Shown in pieces: positions 1 to 7,903 of a stretch of 13,872 nucleotides of DNA. Every line of letters starts with the position of its first letter. Within the stretch, counting starts at the first letter, position 1. The notes beneath the pieces were generated by a model that did no database searches, was not told where the DNA came from, and was given only the letters and a program-made list of their open reading frames with translations. The stretch is from an uncultured Bermanella sp. (GTDB taxonomy: Bacteria; Pseudomonadota; Gammaproteobacteria; Pseudomonadales; Oceanobacteraceae). The translations under genes and the position numbers were made by a program. The stretch is from the NCBI GenBank assembly GCA_913054445.1, contig CAJXIK010000025.1, positions 1-13,872 of the forward strand. The letters are read 5' to 3'.

Positions 1-3
1 GTT

Positions 4-1122
4 ATGAATAAGCAAGGTCAGTCTCCTATTAAACGCAGAAAATCTCGCCAAATTATGGTGGGTGACGTTCCGGTGGGCGGCGATGCTCCCATCGCGGTGC
101 AAAGCATGACCAACACCGAAACCTGTGATGTGGCCGCCACCGTGGCGCAAATTAATGAACTTGTGGCGGTGGGAGCCGACATCGTGCGGGTGAGCGTGCC
201 GAGCATGGATGCCGCCGAAGCCTTCGCCGAGATTCGCAAGCAGGTGAACATCCCTCTGGTTACCGACATTCACTTCGATTACAAAATCGCCTTGCGGGTG
301 GCCGAATTGGGTGCCGATTGTCTGCGCATCAACCCCGGCAACATAGGCCGTGAAGATCGTATTCGGCAGGTGGTGGATGCGGCTCGTCACCATGGCATTC
401 CCATTCGCATCGGCGTGAATGCCGGTTCTCTAGAAAAAGACCTACAGAAAAAATACGGCGAGCCCACCCCCGATGCCTTAGTGGAAAGCGCCATGCGCCA
501 CATCGATATTCTCGACCGCCTGAACTTTCCCGACTTTAAATTAAGCCTCAAGGCATCGGATGTGTTCATGACGGTGGCGGCCTATCGGCAGATTGCCACG
601 CAAATAGAGCAGCCACTGCACTTGGGTATCACCGAAGCCGGTGGCCTGCGCAGCGGCACCGTGAAAAGCTCGGTGGGCCTAGGCATGTTATTGATGGATG
701 GCATCGGCGATACCTTGCGGGTGTCGTTAGCCGCCGACCCGGTACACGAGATTAAGGTGGGGTTTGATATCTTGCGCAGCCTAAAGTTGCGCAGTAAGGG
801 CATTAACTTCATCGCCTGCCCGAGCTGTTCTCGTCAAAATTTCGATGTGGTGAAAACCATGAATGAACTAGAGGCGCGCGTCGAAGATATTCTCACGCCG
901 CTAGATGTGTCGGTCATAGGTTGCGTGGTGAACGGCCCAGGGGAAGCCAAAGAAACCGATATAGGTCTAACCGGTGGCAGCCCTAATAACTTGTTGTACC
1001 TAGACGGGGTGCCATCCTCCAAGTTAACCAATGACGGCTTAGTGGATAACCTAGAAAAATTGATTCGTGATAAAGTGGCGGCAAAAGAAGCCCGTGCCGC
1101 GGCCGTCATCGTTAAAACCTAA
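4..1122 (+). CDS. ispG: 4-hydroxy-3-methylbut-2-enyl diphosphate synthase (flavodoxin), IspG/GcpE
   Basis: IspG catalyses the penultimate step of the MEP isoprenoid pathway in the cytosol: reductive ring opening of 2-C-methylerythritol 2,4-cyclodiphosphate to HMBPP, using a [4Fe-4S] cluster. The 372-residue protein has the same length as the E. coli enzyme and aligns with it from memory nearly end to end. The N-terminal TIM-barrel part carries IAVQSMTNT and DIHFDY, followed by [10 protein letters not shown]. The C-terminal cluster domain shows the expected ligands C272 and C275 (in ACPSC), C307 and E314 (in GCVVNGPGE). The start at base 4 is near the window edge; it begins like known IspG proteins and is probably the true start, but its ribosome binding site lies outside the window. 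hisS follows after 65 bases in the same direction, as in E. coli, so co-transcription is likely. Confidence 0.97.
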   Translation: MNKQGQSPIKRRKSRQIMVGDVPVGGDAPIAVQSMTNTETCDVAATVAQINELVAVGADIVRVSVPSMDAAEAFAEIRKQVNIPLVTDIHFDYKIALRVAELGADCLRINPGNIGREDRIRQVVDAARHHGIPIRIGVNAGSLEKDLQKKYGEPTPDALVESAMRHIDILDRLNFPDFKLSLKASDVFMTVAAYRQIATQIEQPLHLGITEAGGLRSGTVKSSVGLGMLLMDGIGDTLRVSLAADPVHEIKVGFDILRSLKLRSKGINFIACPSCSRQNFDVVKTMNELEARVEDILTPLDVSVIGCVVNGPGEAKETDIGLTGGSPNNLLYLDGVPSSKLTNDGLVDNLEKLIRDKVAAKEARAAAVIVKT

Positions 1123-1187
1123 TAGATCGTTTGTCATAGATAGTTAAATGATGCCCGCCGTCAGTGTGGGTGTGTAAGGGATAAAAA

Positions 1188-2465
1188 GTGGCACAAGAGA
1201 AAATTAAAGCCTTAATTGGCATGAACGACATCCTGCCTAGTCAGACCCCAGTATGGCGCTACCTAGAAGAGCAGGTAAAAGCCACTCTAGATGGTTTTGG
1301 TTATCAGGAAATTCGCATGCCTCTGGTTGAGCAGACCAGTTTGTTTAAGCGTTCGGTGGGAGAAGCCACCGACATCGTCGAAAAAGAAATGTACACCTTC
1401 GAACGCAGTGAACGCAGCCTCACCCTGCGCCCAGAAGGCACCGCCAGCTGTGTGCGCGCCTGTGAAGAGCACCAGCTTATCGCCAACAACAAGCGTCAGC
1501 GTCTGTGGTACATGGGCCCCATGTTTCGTTACGAGCGCCCGCAAAAAGGCCGCTATCGCCAGTTTCATCAAATAGGGGTGGAAACCTTTGGCATGGCCAG
1601 CGCCGACATCGACGCCGAATTAATCATCATGACCCACCAGTTGTGGCAGCGCCTCAATATCCGCGACAAGGTGGTGTTGCAGCTCAACACGCTGGGCAGC
1701 AGCGAGGCCCGCGCGAACTTTAAGGCGGCCCTCGTCGATTATCTGCTGGTGCGTAAGGATCAGCTAGATGAAGACAGCCAGCGTCGCCTTGATACTAACC
1801 CGCTGCGCATCCTCGACAGTAAAAATGCGCAGACCCAGGCCCTGCTAAACGACGCGCCCGAGTTTATGGATTATATCGATGCAGAATCGGCCCAACACTT
1901 CGCCGAGTTAAGGGCACTTCTGGATGCGGTGGGGGTCGAATACCAGATTAATCCCCGCCTGGTAAGGGGCCTAGATTATTACGGCAAGACCGTATTCGAA
2001 TGGGTCACCAACGAACTGGGCGCACAAGGCACTATCTGTGCTGGTGGCCGCTATGATGGCCTAGTTGAACAGCTGGGCGGCAAGCCCACACCCGCCGTGG
2101 GTTTCGCCATGGGCATAGAGCGTTTAATCTTGATGCTCGAGGCCATGGAGGTGATCCCTGCAGAAGTGGCTAAGACCCTAGATGTGTACCTAGTGAGCGA
2201 AGGCGATGTGGCGGCACCCGCCATGAAGCTGGCCACGCAGCTGCGCGAACAACTGCCTAATTTACGCCTGCAAATGCACATGGGTGGGGGTAAATTTAAC
2301 AAACAAATGAAGAAGGCGGTGGAAAGCGGTGCCTCCTTTGCCTTGGTCGTCAACGCAGAGAAGCTGGCCGACGGCCAGGTGGGTGTGAAACCCTTGCTAG
2401 AACGGGGCGAGCAAACTAATCTGCCCCTAGAAACTCTAGCGCCCTGGCTGGCACAAAACCTATAG
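1188..2465 (+). CDS. hisS: Histidyl-tRNA synthetase (class II), GTG start
   Basis: HisS charges tRNA-His with histidine in the cytoplasm, working as a homodimer. The 425-residue protein is one residue longer than the E. coli enzyme. Class II motif 2 is seen as [20 protein letters not shown]. The histidine-specific motifs are LVRGLDYY (with the conserved Arg at residue 260) and AGGRYDGL. The C-terminal anticodon-binding domain follows from about residue 325. The start codon is GTG, preceded by AAGGG with a 7-base spacer, and the protein begins [17 protein letters not shown], typical of the family. The gene lies between ispG and yfgM, the usual gammaproteobacterial order. Nothing looks truncated or unusual. 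Confidence 0.97.
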   Translation: MAQEKIKALIGMNDILPSQTPVWRYLEEQVKATLDGFGYQEIRMPLVEQTSLFKRSVGEATDIVEKEMYTFERSERSLTLRPEGTASCVRACEEHQLIANNKRQRLWYMGPMFRYERPQKGRYRQFHQIGVETFGMASADIDAELIIMTHQLWQRLNIRDKVVLQLNTLGSSEARANFKAALVDYLLVRKDQLDEDSQRRLDTNPLRILDSKNAQTQALLNDAPEFMDYIDAESAQHFAELRALLDAVGVEYQINPRLVRGLDYYGKTVFEWVTNELGAQGTICAGGRYDGLVEQLGGKPTPAVGFAMGIERLILMLEAMEVIPAEVAKTLDVYLVSEGDVAAPAMKLATQLREQLPNLRLQMHMGGGKFNKQMKKAVESGASFALVVNAEKLADGQVGVKPLLERGEQTNLPLETLAPWLAQNL

Positions 2466-2527
2466 CCTTAGGCCGCGAATTGAAAATAAGTGCAATTGGA
2501 ATTAACAATAAAAATTGGAGCGATATC

Positions 2528-3172
2528 ATGAGCGAAATGCGTACCGAAGAAGAGCAGATCGAAGCCATCAAGAACTGGTGGAAAGAAAACGGTAAGCAAA
2601 CCGTGGTGGCAGTGGCAGTGGTGGCGGCCAGTTGGTTTGGTTTTCAAAATTATGAGTCTCAGCAGCAAGCCACAGGTGAGGCGGCGTCAGCCATTTATCA
2701 GCAGGTTTTAGCGATTAACAATAGTACCGATGAAGCCGAGCAAGGCCGTCGCAGCGTGTTACTGGATCAGCTCAGCGGTGAATACCAAGGCACGGTCTAC
2801 GCGCAATACGCAGCGCTCTTCAATGCTAAAGATGCAGTGGATGCCAGCGACCTCGCGCTGGCAGAGACCTTGCTGCGCGGCGTTATGGACAGCGCCCAAG
2901 ATGATGCCCTGACGCAACTGGCCACCGCCCGTTTGGCCCGTGTGTTGTTGGCCATGGACAAAAAAGACGAAGCCTTAGAGCTGGTACAGGCCAGCACCAC
3001 GGCCGCCTTCGAAGCAGAATTCGAGGAGACCAAGGGTGATATCCACTTTGCCAAGGGCGAGCAAGACAAGGCGCGCGATGCCTACAGCAAGGCGGTGGTC
3101 GCCGCTCAGCGCATCGGTGCCAATAACCCTGTGTTGCAGATGAAACTAGACGACCTCGCGGTGAGCCAGTAA
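2528..3172 (+). CDS. yfgM: YfgM family tetratricopeptide protein, single-pass inner-membrane protein (Sec translocon accessory)
   Basis: This 214-residue protein resembles E. coli YfgM (about 206 residues), which associates with SecYEG and the periplasmic chaperone PpiD and helps handle exported proteins. The N-terminus is cytoplasmic (MSEMRTEEEQIEAIKNWWKE). One hydrophobic segment follows at about residues 24-39 (VVAVAVVAASWFGF). The rest is an alanine-rich helical periplasmic domain of the TPR_21 type. An in-frame ATG at 2480 exists, but the ATG at 2528 is preferred: it has GGAG seven bases upstream and gives the family's usual N-terminus. The stop codon overlaps the bamB start by one base (TAATG), which suggests translational coupling. 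The family assignment is from sequence pattern and context; the function is that of the family. Confidence 0.9.
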   Translation: MSEMRTEEEQIEAIKNWWKENGKQTVVAVAVVAASWFGFQNYESQQQATGEAASAIYQQVLAINNSTDEAEQGRRSVLLDQLSGEYQGTVYAQYAALFNAKDAVDASDLALAETLLRGVMDSAQDDALTQLATARLARVLLAMDKKDEALELVQASTTAAFEAEFEETKGDIHFAKGEQDKARDAYSKAVVAAQRIGANNPVLQMKLDDLAVSQ

Positions 3173-4380
3173 TGCGCCTATGGGGGCTTGCCTTACTGGC
3201 CGCGCTGAGCGCGTGTTCCAGTACGCCGGAAAAAGAGCCAAGCGAAATTGGCCCTAAGGCTTTATCGAGCTTCAACGCAGAGCTTAGCCTGCAAGCGGTG
3301 TGGCAGCGTCAGGTGGGGCAGGGTTTGGGTAACGCCCATGCCGAATTACAGCCTGCCATCGTCGCTGATCGCGTCTATGCCGCCGATGCCTATGGTGTCA
3401 TACAGGCCATCGATCTCGAGAACGGCACCCTAGTGTGGTCGCAAGACCTCGGGGTGGAACTGACCGCGGCGGTGACCGTGAGCGAGCAGCTGGTGATCGT
3501 CGCCAGTGCCAACGGCGAGCTAATCGCGCTGGACCGTGCCGATGGTGCTCCGCGGTGGCGCGCGCCTCTTAATTCCGAGGTGCTGGCTACGCCTGTACTG
3601 GCGGGCGAGTCCTTGGCGGTGCAAACCATAGATGGCAAGATTCACCTGTTTAATTTACAGGGTGAGAGCCAGTGGAGCTACGACAGCAACCTGCCGAGCT
3701 TAACTCTGCGCGGCACGTCGCGCCCAGTGTTTCATAACGACCTCGTTATCGGCGGCTTTGCCAATGGCAAGGTGGTGGCTTTAAACGTAAACGACGGCAG
3801 CATCGCGTGGCACGAGCGCATCGGTATTCCCGCCGGTCGCAGCGAGCTGGAGCGCCTAGTGGATATCGACGGCCGCTTACTGGTGCGTGATGATGTGCTG
3901 TTTGTGAGCGGTTACCAGGGGCACTTGGCCGCCATCGACCTGCGCAATGGCAAGATGATGTGGAAGCGGGCAGCCTCCTCCTATCATGGGCCGCTCTATG
4001 GCTTGGGCAACCTGTATCTAATCGATGCCGATGACAGTCTCGTGGCATTCGATGAGCGCAGCGGCACCGATGTGTGGCTGATGGATGACTTACAAGGGCG
4101 TCAACTGAGCGAGGCCGTGTTCTTTAAGGGCCACATTGCGCTGGCCGACTACGCTGGCTACTTACACTTGGTTACGCAGCTAGACGGTGCCGTGGTGGCT
4201 CGTGAGCAGCTGATACGCCCCGCGCTAGATTGGGTGCGCACCGGCAGTTACGGTTTAAAACACCCGTCACGCCATTTTTCTAAAGATGCAGGTATTCGTA
4301 CTCACTTAGTGGTGCAAGACGATTACCTGCTCGCCATTAATAACTCGGGTTTTCTTAACCTGTTTAAAGTCGCTCAGTAG
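3172..4380 (+). CDS. bamB: Outer membrane protein assembly factor BamB (lipoprotein, beta-propeller)
   Basis: BamB is the lipoprotein of the BAM complex that binds BamA at the periplasmic face of the outer membrane and aids insertion of beta-barrel proteins. The 402-residue protein starts with a short lipoprotein signal peptide (MRLWGLALLAALSAC) whose lipobox LSAC places the lipidated cysteine at residue 15. The mature part is made of repeated PQQ-like blades, seen as recurring patterns such as AIDLENGTLVW, ALDRADGAPRW, ALNVNDGSIAW and AIDLRNGKMMW. These are typical of the eight-bladed propeller of this family. Translation probably couples to yfgM through the TAATG overlap. A strong hairpin lies just after the stop codon. 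Confidence 0.95.
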   Translation: MRLWGLALLAALSACSSTPEKEPSEIGPKALSSFNAELSLQAVWQRQVGQGLGNAHAELQPAIVADRVYAADAYGVIQAIDLENGTLVWSQDLGVELTAAVTVSEQLVIVASANGELIALDRADGAPRWRAPLNSEVLATPVLAGESLAVQTIDGKIHLFNLQGESQWSYDSNLPSLTLRGTSRPVFHNDLVIGGFANGKVVALNVNDGSIAWHERIGIPAGRSELERLVDIDGRLLVRDDVLFVSGYQGHLAAIDLRNGKMMWKRAASSYHGPLYGLGNLYLIDADDSLVAFDERSGTDVWLMDDLQGRQLSEAVFFKGHIALADYAGYLHLVTQLDGAVVAREQLIRPALDWVRTGSYGLKHPSRHFSKDAGIRTHLVVQDDYLLAINNSGFLNLFKVAQ

Positions 4381-4420
4381 GGTTTCTACTAGGCTATCCT
4401 TAATGGCAGACCGATTGACT

Positions 4421-4450
4421 AAACAGGCCACGTTGGCCTGTTTCTATTAT
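4421..4450 (+). terminator. Hairpin after bamB, probable terminator or attenuator before der
   Basis: A perfect 10-base-pair inverted repeat (AAACAGGCCA, loop CGT, TGGCCTGTTT) spans 4421-4443, 41 bases after the bamB stop and 25 bases before the der start. The 3' arm runs into a T-rich but interrupted tail (TTTCTATTATTA). This fits a leaky or partial intrinsic terminator. The A-rich end of the left arm would also give some T's on the other strand, so it could act in both directions. Its strength cannot be judged from sequence alone. Confidence 0.5.
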
Positions 4451-4467
4451 TACTTAAAAGATTTTTC

Positions 4468-5925
4468 ATGAACCCTGTAATTGCGCTTGTTGGCCGACCA
4501 AATGTTGGCAAATCCACCTTATTTAATCGCCTGACCCGCAGCCGAGACGCCTTGGTGGCCGATGTGGCTGGGCTTACCCGTGACCGTAAATACGGTGCCG
4601 GCAAGGTGGGCGAGCGCGACTATATCGTGGTGGACACCGGTGGCATCAGTGGCATGGAACAAGGCCTAGATGAAAAAATGGCCGATCAAAGCTTTCAGGC
4701 CATGGCCGAAGCCGATGTGGTATTTTTCCTGGTGGATGGCCGCGCCGGTTTAACCCCAGCCGATGCCATGATCGCTCGGCATTTGCGCACCACGCAAAAG
4801 AAAACCTACTTGGTGGTTAATAAAATAGATGGGCTTAACGTCGACCTTGTGGGTCATGACTTTTATGAGCTGGGCCTCGGCGATTTCGACCTCATTGCCG
4901 CCTCCCAGAATCGTGGCATCACCCTGTTGATGGAAAAAGTGCTCAACGAATTACCGGCTGAGTTCGATCGCCTAGAAGATGACCCAGCCATCGATGTGCG
5001 CGGCATTAAAATCTCTGTCATCGGTCGCCCCAATGTGGGTAAATCGACCCTAGTTAACCGTATGCTGGGTGAAGACAGGGTGGTGGTGTTCGATAAAGCC
5101 GGCACCACCATGGACAGCATCTATATTCCCTATGAGCGTCATGATAAGCAGTACACGTTAATCGACACCGCAGGTGTGCGTCGTCGTAAAAACATCTCCG
5201 AGGCGGTGGAGAAATTCTCTATCGTTAAAACCCTGCAAGCCATTCAAGACAGTAACGTGTGCATCTTAGTGGTCGATGCCCGTGACGGTATAGTGGAGCA
5301 AGACTTAACCATGTTGAGCTTTGCCTTAAATGCCGGGCGCGCCTTGGTGCTGGCCATTAATAAATGGGATGGCATGGAGAGCGAAGAAAAAGAATTTGTT
5401 AAAAAAGAGCTGGATCGCCGTTTAACCTTCATAGACTGGGCCGACATGCACTTTATCTCGGCCAAGCACGGCACCGGCGTGGGCCACCTTTACGATTCGG
5501 TCGAAGATGCCTTCGAGAGCGCCTACATGAACCTGCCCACCAGCCAGCTTACCCGTATTCTGGAAGATGCGGTGATGGATCACCAACCGCCCATGGTGGG
5601 CAGCGCGCGCATTAAACTGCGTTACGCTCACCAGGGCGGAACCAACCCGCCGATTATCGTGGTGCACGGCAACCGTGTATCGTCCTTGCCCGACAGCTAT
5701 AAACGTTACTTGGGCAATACCTTCCGCAAGGTATTAAGCATCAGTGGCACGCCCATTCGCTTCGAGTTTAAATCGGGCGACAACCCGTTTAGCGACCGCA
5801 AAGAAGACCGCATCTTTAACAAGTCCAAGCGTAAGGAAAGGGTCAAGCAAACCGCCGATATCCGTAAGGCCAAGCAAGGCAAATTAAAGTCTAAGCGTGG
5901 CAAAGAGAATAACAAGCCAAAGTAA
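4468..5925 (+). CDS. der: Ribosome biogenesis GTPase Der (EngA), two tandem G domains
   Basis: Der is an essential GTPase that assists assembly of the 50S ribosomal subunit. The 485-residue protein (E. coli 490) shows the diagnostic tandem GTPase layout. The first G domain has the P-loop GRPNVGKS at residues 9-16, DTGG, and NKID at 118-121. The second has GRPNVGKS at 186-193, DTAG, and NKWD at 298-301. A C-terminal KH-like domain follows from about residue 355, and the protein ends in a strongly basic, lysine-rich tail. The ATG at 4468 gives the canonical [16 protein letters not shown] start. Its ribosome binding site is weak (only AAAAGA upstream). It continues the bamB gene cluster but is separated from it by a hairpin. 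Confidence 0.97.
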   Translation: MNPVIALVGRPNVGKSTLFNRLTRSRDALVADVAGLTRDRKYGAGKVGERDYIVVDTGGISGMEQGLDEKMADQSFQAMAEADVVFFLVDGRAGLTPADAMIARHLRTTQKKTYLVVNKIDGLNVDLVGHDFYELGLGDFDLIAASQNRGITLLMEKVLNELPAEFDRLEDDPAIDVRGIKISVIGRPNVGKSTLVNRMLGEDRVVVFDKAGTTMDSIYIPYERHDKQYTLIDTAGVRRRKNISEAVEKFSIVKTLQAIQDSNVCILVVDARDGIVEQDLTMLSFALNAGRALVLAINKWDGMESEEKEFVKKELDRRLTFIDWADMHFISAKHGTGVGHLYDSVEDAFESAYMNLPTSQLTRILEDAVMDHQPPMVGSARIKLRYAHQGGTNPPIIVVHGNRVSSLPDSYKRYLGNTFRKVLSISGTPIRFEFKSGDNPFSDRKEDRIFNKSKRKERVKQTADIRKAKQGKLKSKRGKENNKPK

Positions 5926-5959
5926 TGGTGTTTTTGGTTTAGGTCCTCCGTTTTTATTT

Positions 5960-5996
5960 CATCAGCACCACTCTAGGCTAGTGGGGCTGGCTGATG
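5960..5996. other. Imperfect inverted repeat between der and the globin gene
   Basis: The arms CATCAGC (5960-5966) and GCTGATG (5990-5996) pair perfectly. Inside them CCACT (5968-5972) pairs with AGTGG (5980-5984), leaving an asymmetric internal loop of 1 versus 5 bases and a 7-base apex loop. There is no T-run on the 3' side in either direction, so it is not a standard intrinsic terminator. It could be an RNA structure at the end of the der mRNA or an operator; the sequence does not decide. Confidence 0.3.
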
Positions 5997-6043
5997 CCTA
6001 GATTAAATTTGCGTATTTTAACCATATCTTCGAGTAATCATTA

Positions 6044-6445
6044 ATGATGTCAGTACCCTACGGAACGAAAGATGTTAGCTATCAAGCGGCAGGGCAGTTT
6101 GCAGGCCTAATCAAATTGGTGGATGACTTTTACGGCTTCATGCAAACCCTGCCAGAGGCCAAACATATCCTCGAGATGCACGATGAAGACCTAACCGTAT
6201 CGAAAGATAAGTTAGCGCGTTTTCTCTCTGCGTGGACAGGCGGCCCTAGGTTGTATAAAGAAAAATATGGGGCGATCTCCATTCCTTCTGCCCACAGTCA
6301 TCTGGCCATCGGCAGCAGCGAACGAGATGCTTGGTTGCTATGTATGGAGAAGGCGCTGGCGTTGCAGCCCTATGAGGCGGATTTTAAGCGGTATTTGATC
6401 ACGCAGTTGGCGCTGCCCGCCTCGCGCTGTAAAAACCGTGACTAA
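6044..6445 (+). CDS. Group II truncated haemoglobin (trHbO-like)
   Basis: This 133-residue protein is a small haem protein of the 2-on-2 truncated globin fold, group II. Family members bind O2, NO or peroxide, and roles in oxygen or nitrosative-stress handling are proposed. Seen in the sequence: the B-helix Tyr in DDFYGFM (Y30, position B10); FLSAWTGGPRLYKEKYG; the probable proximal haem His in IPSAHSHLAIG (H84, with H86 close by); and the conserved group II Trp G8 in ERDAWLLCM (W97). The haem-pocket segment reads IPxAHxHL rather than the more common LRxRHxxF. Two adjacent ATG codons (6044, 6047) are possible starts, with a weak GAG upstream. The 3' end overlaps the convergent Rieske gene by four bases. 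No FNR-type site was found upstream. Confidence 0.88.
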   Translation: MMSVPYGTKDVSYQAAGQFAGLIKLVDDFYGFMQTLPEAKHILEMHDEDLTVSKDKLARFLSAWTGGPRLYKEKYGAISIPSAHSHLAIGSSERDAWLLCMEKALALQPYEADFKRYLITQLALPASRCKNRD

Positions 6446-6768
6446 TCTTCATCTGCCACGAGGTAAATTACCTCTTCGTTAATCTCAAAGCTCACCTCGG
6501 TGAGCGCTTGATTTAAGCAGGGGCCGCTGATGCACAGGCCATCTTCGATGCGGAATAAGGCCCCGTGCATAGCACACATAATTAAAGAGTGGCTGGTATC
6601 TAAAAACTGATCGGGCACCATCTCCATGCGTACACCTAGGTGGGGGCAGGCGTTTTTATAGAGGTGGATGTCGCCGTATTTTTTCACGGCGATGATGTGT
6701 TTTCCGGCCACCTCAAAGCCTTTGCTATGGCCCTCTGCCAGTTCTTCTGTGGAACATAGTTTAATCAA
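6442..6768 (-). CDS. Small Rieske [2Fe-2S] ferredoxin-like protein, TTG start
   Basis: This 108-residue soluble protein consists of a single Rieske domain. The two-plus-two cluster ligands are visible as C41-P-H43-L-G and C65-A-M-H68-G-A, the usual CxH...CxxH pattern. Proteins of this size act as electron carriers or as the small subunit of an oxygenase or reductase; the partner is not evident here. The reading frame opens at TTG (6768): a stop codon lies four codons further upstream, and the next in-frame Met is residue 48, after the first ligand pair, so TTG is the only sensible start. It follows tesB by 49 bases on the same strand and may be co-transcribed. Its stop codon overlaps that of the convergent globin gene. 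Confidence 0.87.
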   Translation of the reverse strand: MIKLCSTEELAEGHSKGFEVAGKHIIAVKKYGDIHLYKNACPHLGVRMEMVPDQFLDTSHSLIMCAMHGALFRIEDGLCISGPCLNQALTEVSFEINEEVIYLVADED

Positions 6769-6817
6769 GGTAACAGCCGTTTATATTGCATAAGATCCTC
6801 AAGGGCATGCTCGTGGA

Positions 6818-7690
6818 CTATGTTAAACGCGCCAGGCCTTCCTGCGCCACGCTCATCATGAGCTGACCATCGCGGTTATATATGTTGCCAAAACTCAGGG
6901 TTCTGCCACCACTGGCCTTGGGGCTGGTCATGTTGTACAGCATCCAATCGTCGATGCGCGGCACATGATGAAACCAGATGGCGTGATCTAGGCTGGCCAA
7001 TTGCATGCCCTTGCTGGCATACGATAGGCCATGGGGCTGTAATGAGGTGGGCAGCAACTGAAAGTCTGAGGTGTAGGCCATTAAGGAATAACGCAGGGCC
7101 AGCTCTTGTTGGCTCCAGTCGTTCAGGGGCTTAAACCACAGGTCTTTATGGGGGTCTTTCTTATCGGGCATGAATATATTAACGGGGTCGATGGGGCGTG
7201 ATTCCACCGGTTGATCGGCGGTGAACTTATCACGCACATCTTCAGGGATTAGCTCGGCGAATTTGCGGTTAATTTCGAGCTGCGACATGACGCCCTCTGG
7301 CCCCTGCACCTTAGGCATGTCTATTTGGTGCTCGAGCCCTTCTTCGGGCAGTTGAAAGCTGGTGTTCTGGGTGAGGATAATCTTACCATCTTGAATGGCA
7401 TCTACCCGTACCGCAGAAAAACTGCGGCCCTTGCGCAGTACTTCTACCTTATAATCTACATGCCCTTTCACCTTGCCCGCCCGTAAAAAATAGGCGTGCA
7501 TAGAGTGGGGCAAAAATCCCTCAGGGGCAGCCTGTATCGCCGCATATAACGATTGCCCTAAGATTTGCCCGCCAAATAGATGGCGAAAGCCCAGGTCTTC
7601 ACATTGGCCACGATATAAGGTTGTGGTCGGCGCAGTATGCAATAATTTAACGCTTAATAGATCAATAAGAGACTGAGTAACGGGATTCAT
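6818..7690 (-). CDS. tesB: Acyl-CoA thioesterase II, TesB
   Basis: TesB hydrolyses medium- and long-chain acyl-CoA to free fatty acid and CoA in the cytoplasm, using a double hotdog fold. The 290-residue protein (E. coli 286) keeps the characteristic GQSEDLG-like GQCEDLG, HLFGGQILGQ and YFLRAG segments. The catalytic triad known from E. coli (D204, T228, Q278) is matched at a constant offset of five: D209 in TSDFQ, S233 in ASLDHAIWF and Q283 in VAQEG. The Thr is therefore replaced by Ser, a conservative change. An ATG ten codons upstream (7720) exists, but AAAGGA lies just before the ATG at 7690, which gives the family N-terminus MNPVTQSLIDLL. A PsrA-like inverted repeat sits 51-66 bases upstream, so control by fatty acids is plausible. 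Confidence 0.93.
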   Translation of the reverse strand: MNPVTQSLIDLLSVKLLHTAPTTTLYRGQCEDLGFRHLFGGQILGQSLYAAIQAAPEGFLPHSMHAYFLRAGKVKGHVDYKVEVLRKGRSFSAVRVDAIQDGKIILTQNTSFQLPEEGLEHQIDMPKVQGPEGVMSQLEINRKFAELIPEDVRDKFTADQPVESRPIDPVNIFMPDKKDPHKDLWFKPLNDWSQQELALRYSLMAYTSDFQLLPTSLQPHGLSYASKGMQLASLDHAIWFHHVPRIDDWMLYNMTSPKASGGRTLSFGNIYNRDGQLMMSVAQEGLARLT

Positions 7691-7740
7691 ATAACGTCCT
7701 TTCGGTAAACCTGCGGCCACCTTACTCTATTTCGAAACGT

Positions 7741-7756
7741 TCAAACAGTTGTTTGA
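7741..7756. promoter_or_regulatory. Candidate PsrA-type fatty-acid operator upstream of tesB
   Basis: TCAAACAGTTGTTTGA is a perfect 7-base inverted repeat with a 2-base centre. It fits the pattern (G/C)AAAC-N2-4-GTTT(G/C) known for PsrA, a TetR-family regulator of fatty-acid degradation in Pseudomonas and other Gammaproteobacteria that is released by long-chain acyl ligands. It lies 51-66 bases upstream of the tesB start, a suitable place for a repressor. No good -35/-10 pair was recognised around it. The regulator is inferred from the motif only. Confidence 0.5.
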
Positions 7757-7903
7757 GTTGAGTGCCCGCCTTAGTCAGATATTGCCTCTGAAATTGAACG
7801 AATTAAGCAAGGCTATGGCCGCAAGCCGCGTGCAGGGTGACTCTATGAGGCCGCCGCTTGGCTGAATGAGTGGGTGTTTCGATCTCAAATGGAGGGGTAA
7901 ACG
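7757..7903. other. Intergenic stretch with two short reading fragments in different frames, no recognised gene
   Basis: Between the operator and the chemoreceptor stop codon, the + strand holds a short open stretch reading about SDIASEIERIKQGYGRKPR (from 7775) and ending at a stop codon. A second stretch in another frame reads EAAAWLNEWVFRSQMEG and stops at about 7898. Both have protein-like composition but no start signal, so this could be the worn-down 3' end of a lost gene or chance. I do not recognise a family. Confidence 0.2.

Noticed and set aside
2883..3275. A 130-codon reading frame antisense to yfgM and the start of bamB
   Set aside because: Its composition is that of a shadow frame, it spans two real genes, and it has no family pattern.
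5997..6043. Possible FNR or NsrR site upstream of the globin gene
   Set aside because: The AT-rich stretch does not contain TTGAT-N4-ATCAA or a convincing NsrR inverted repeat.
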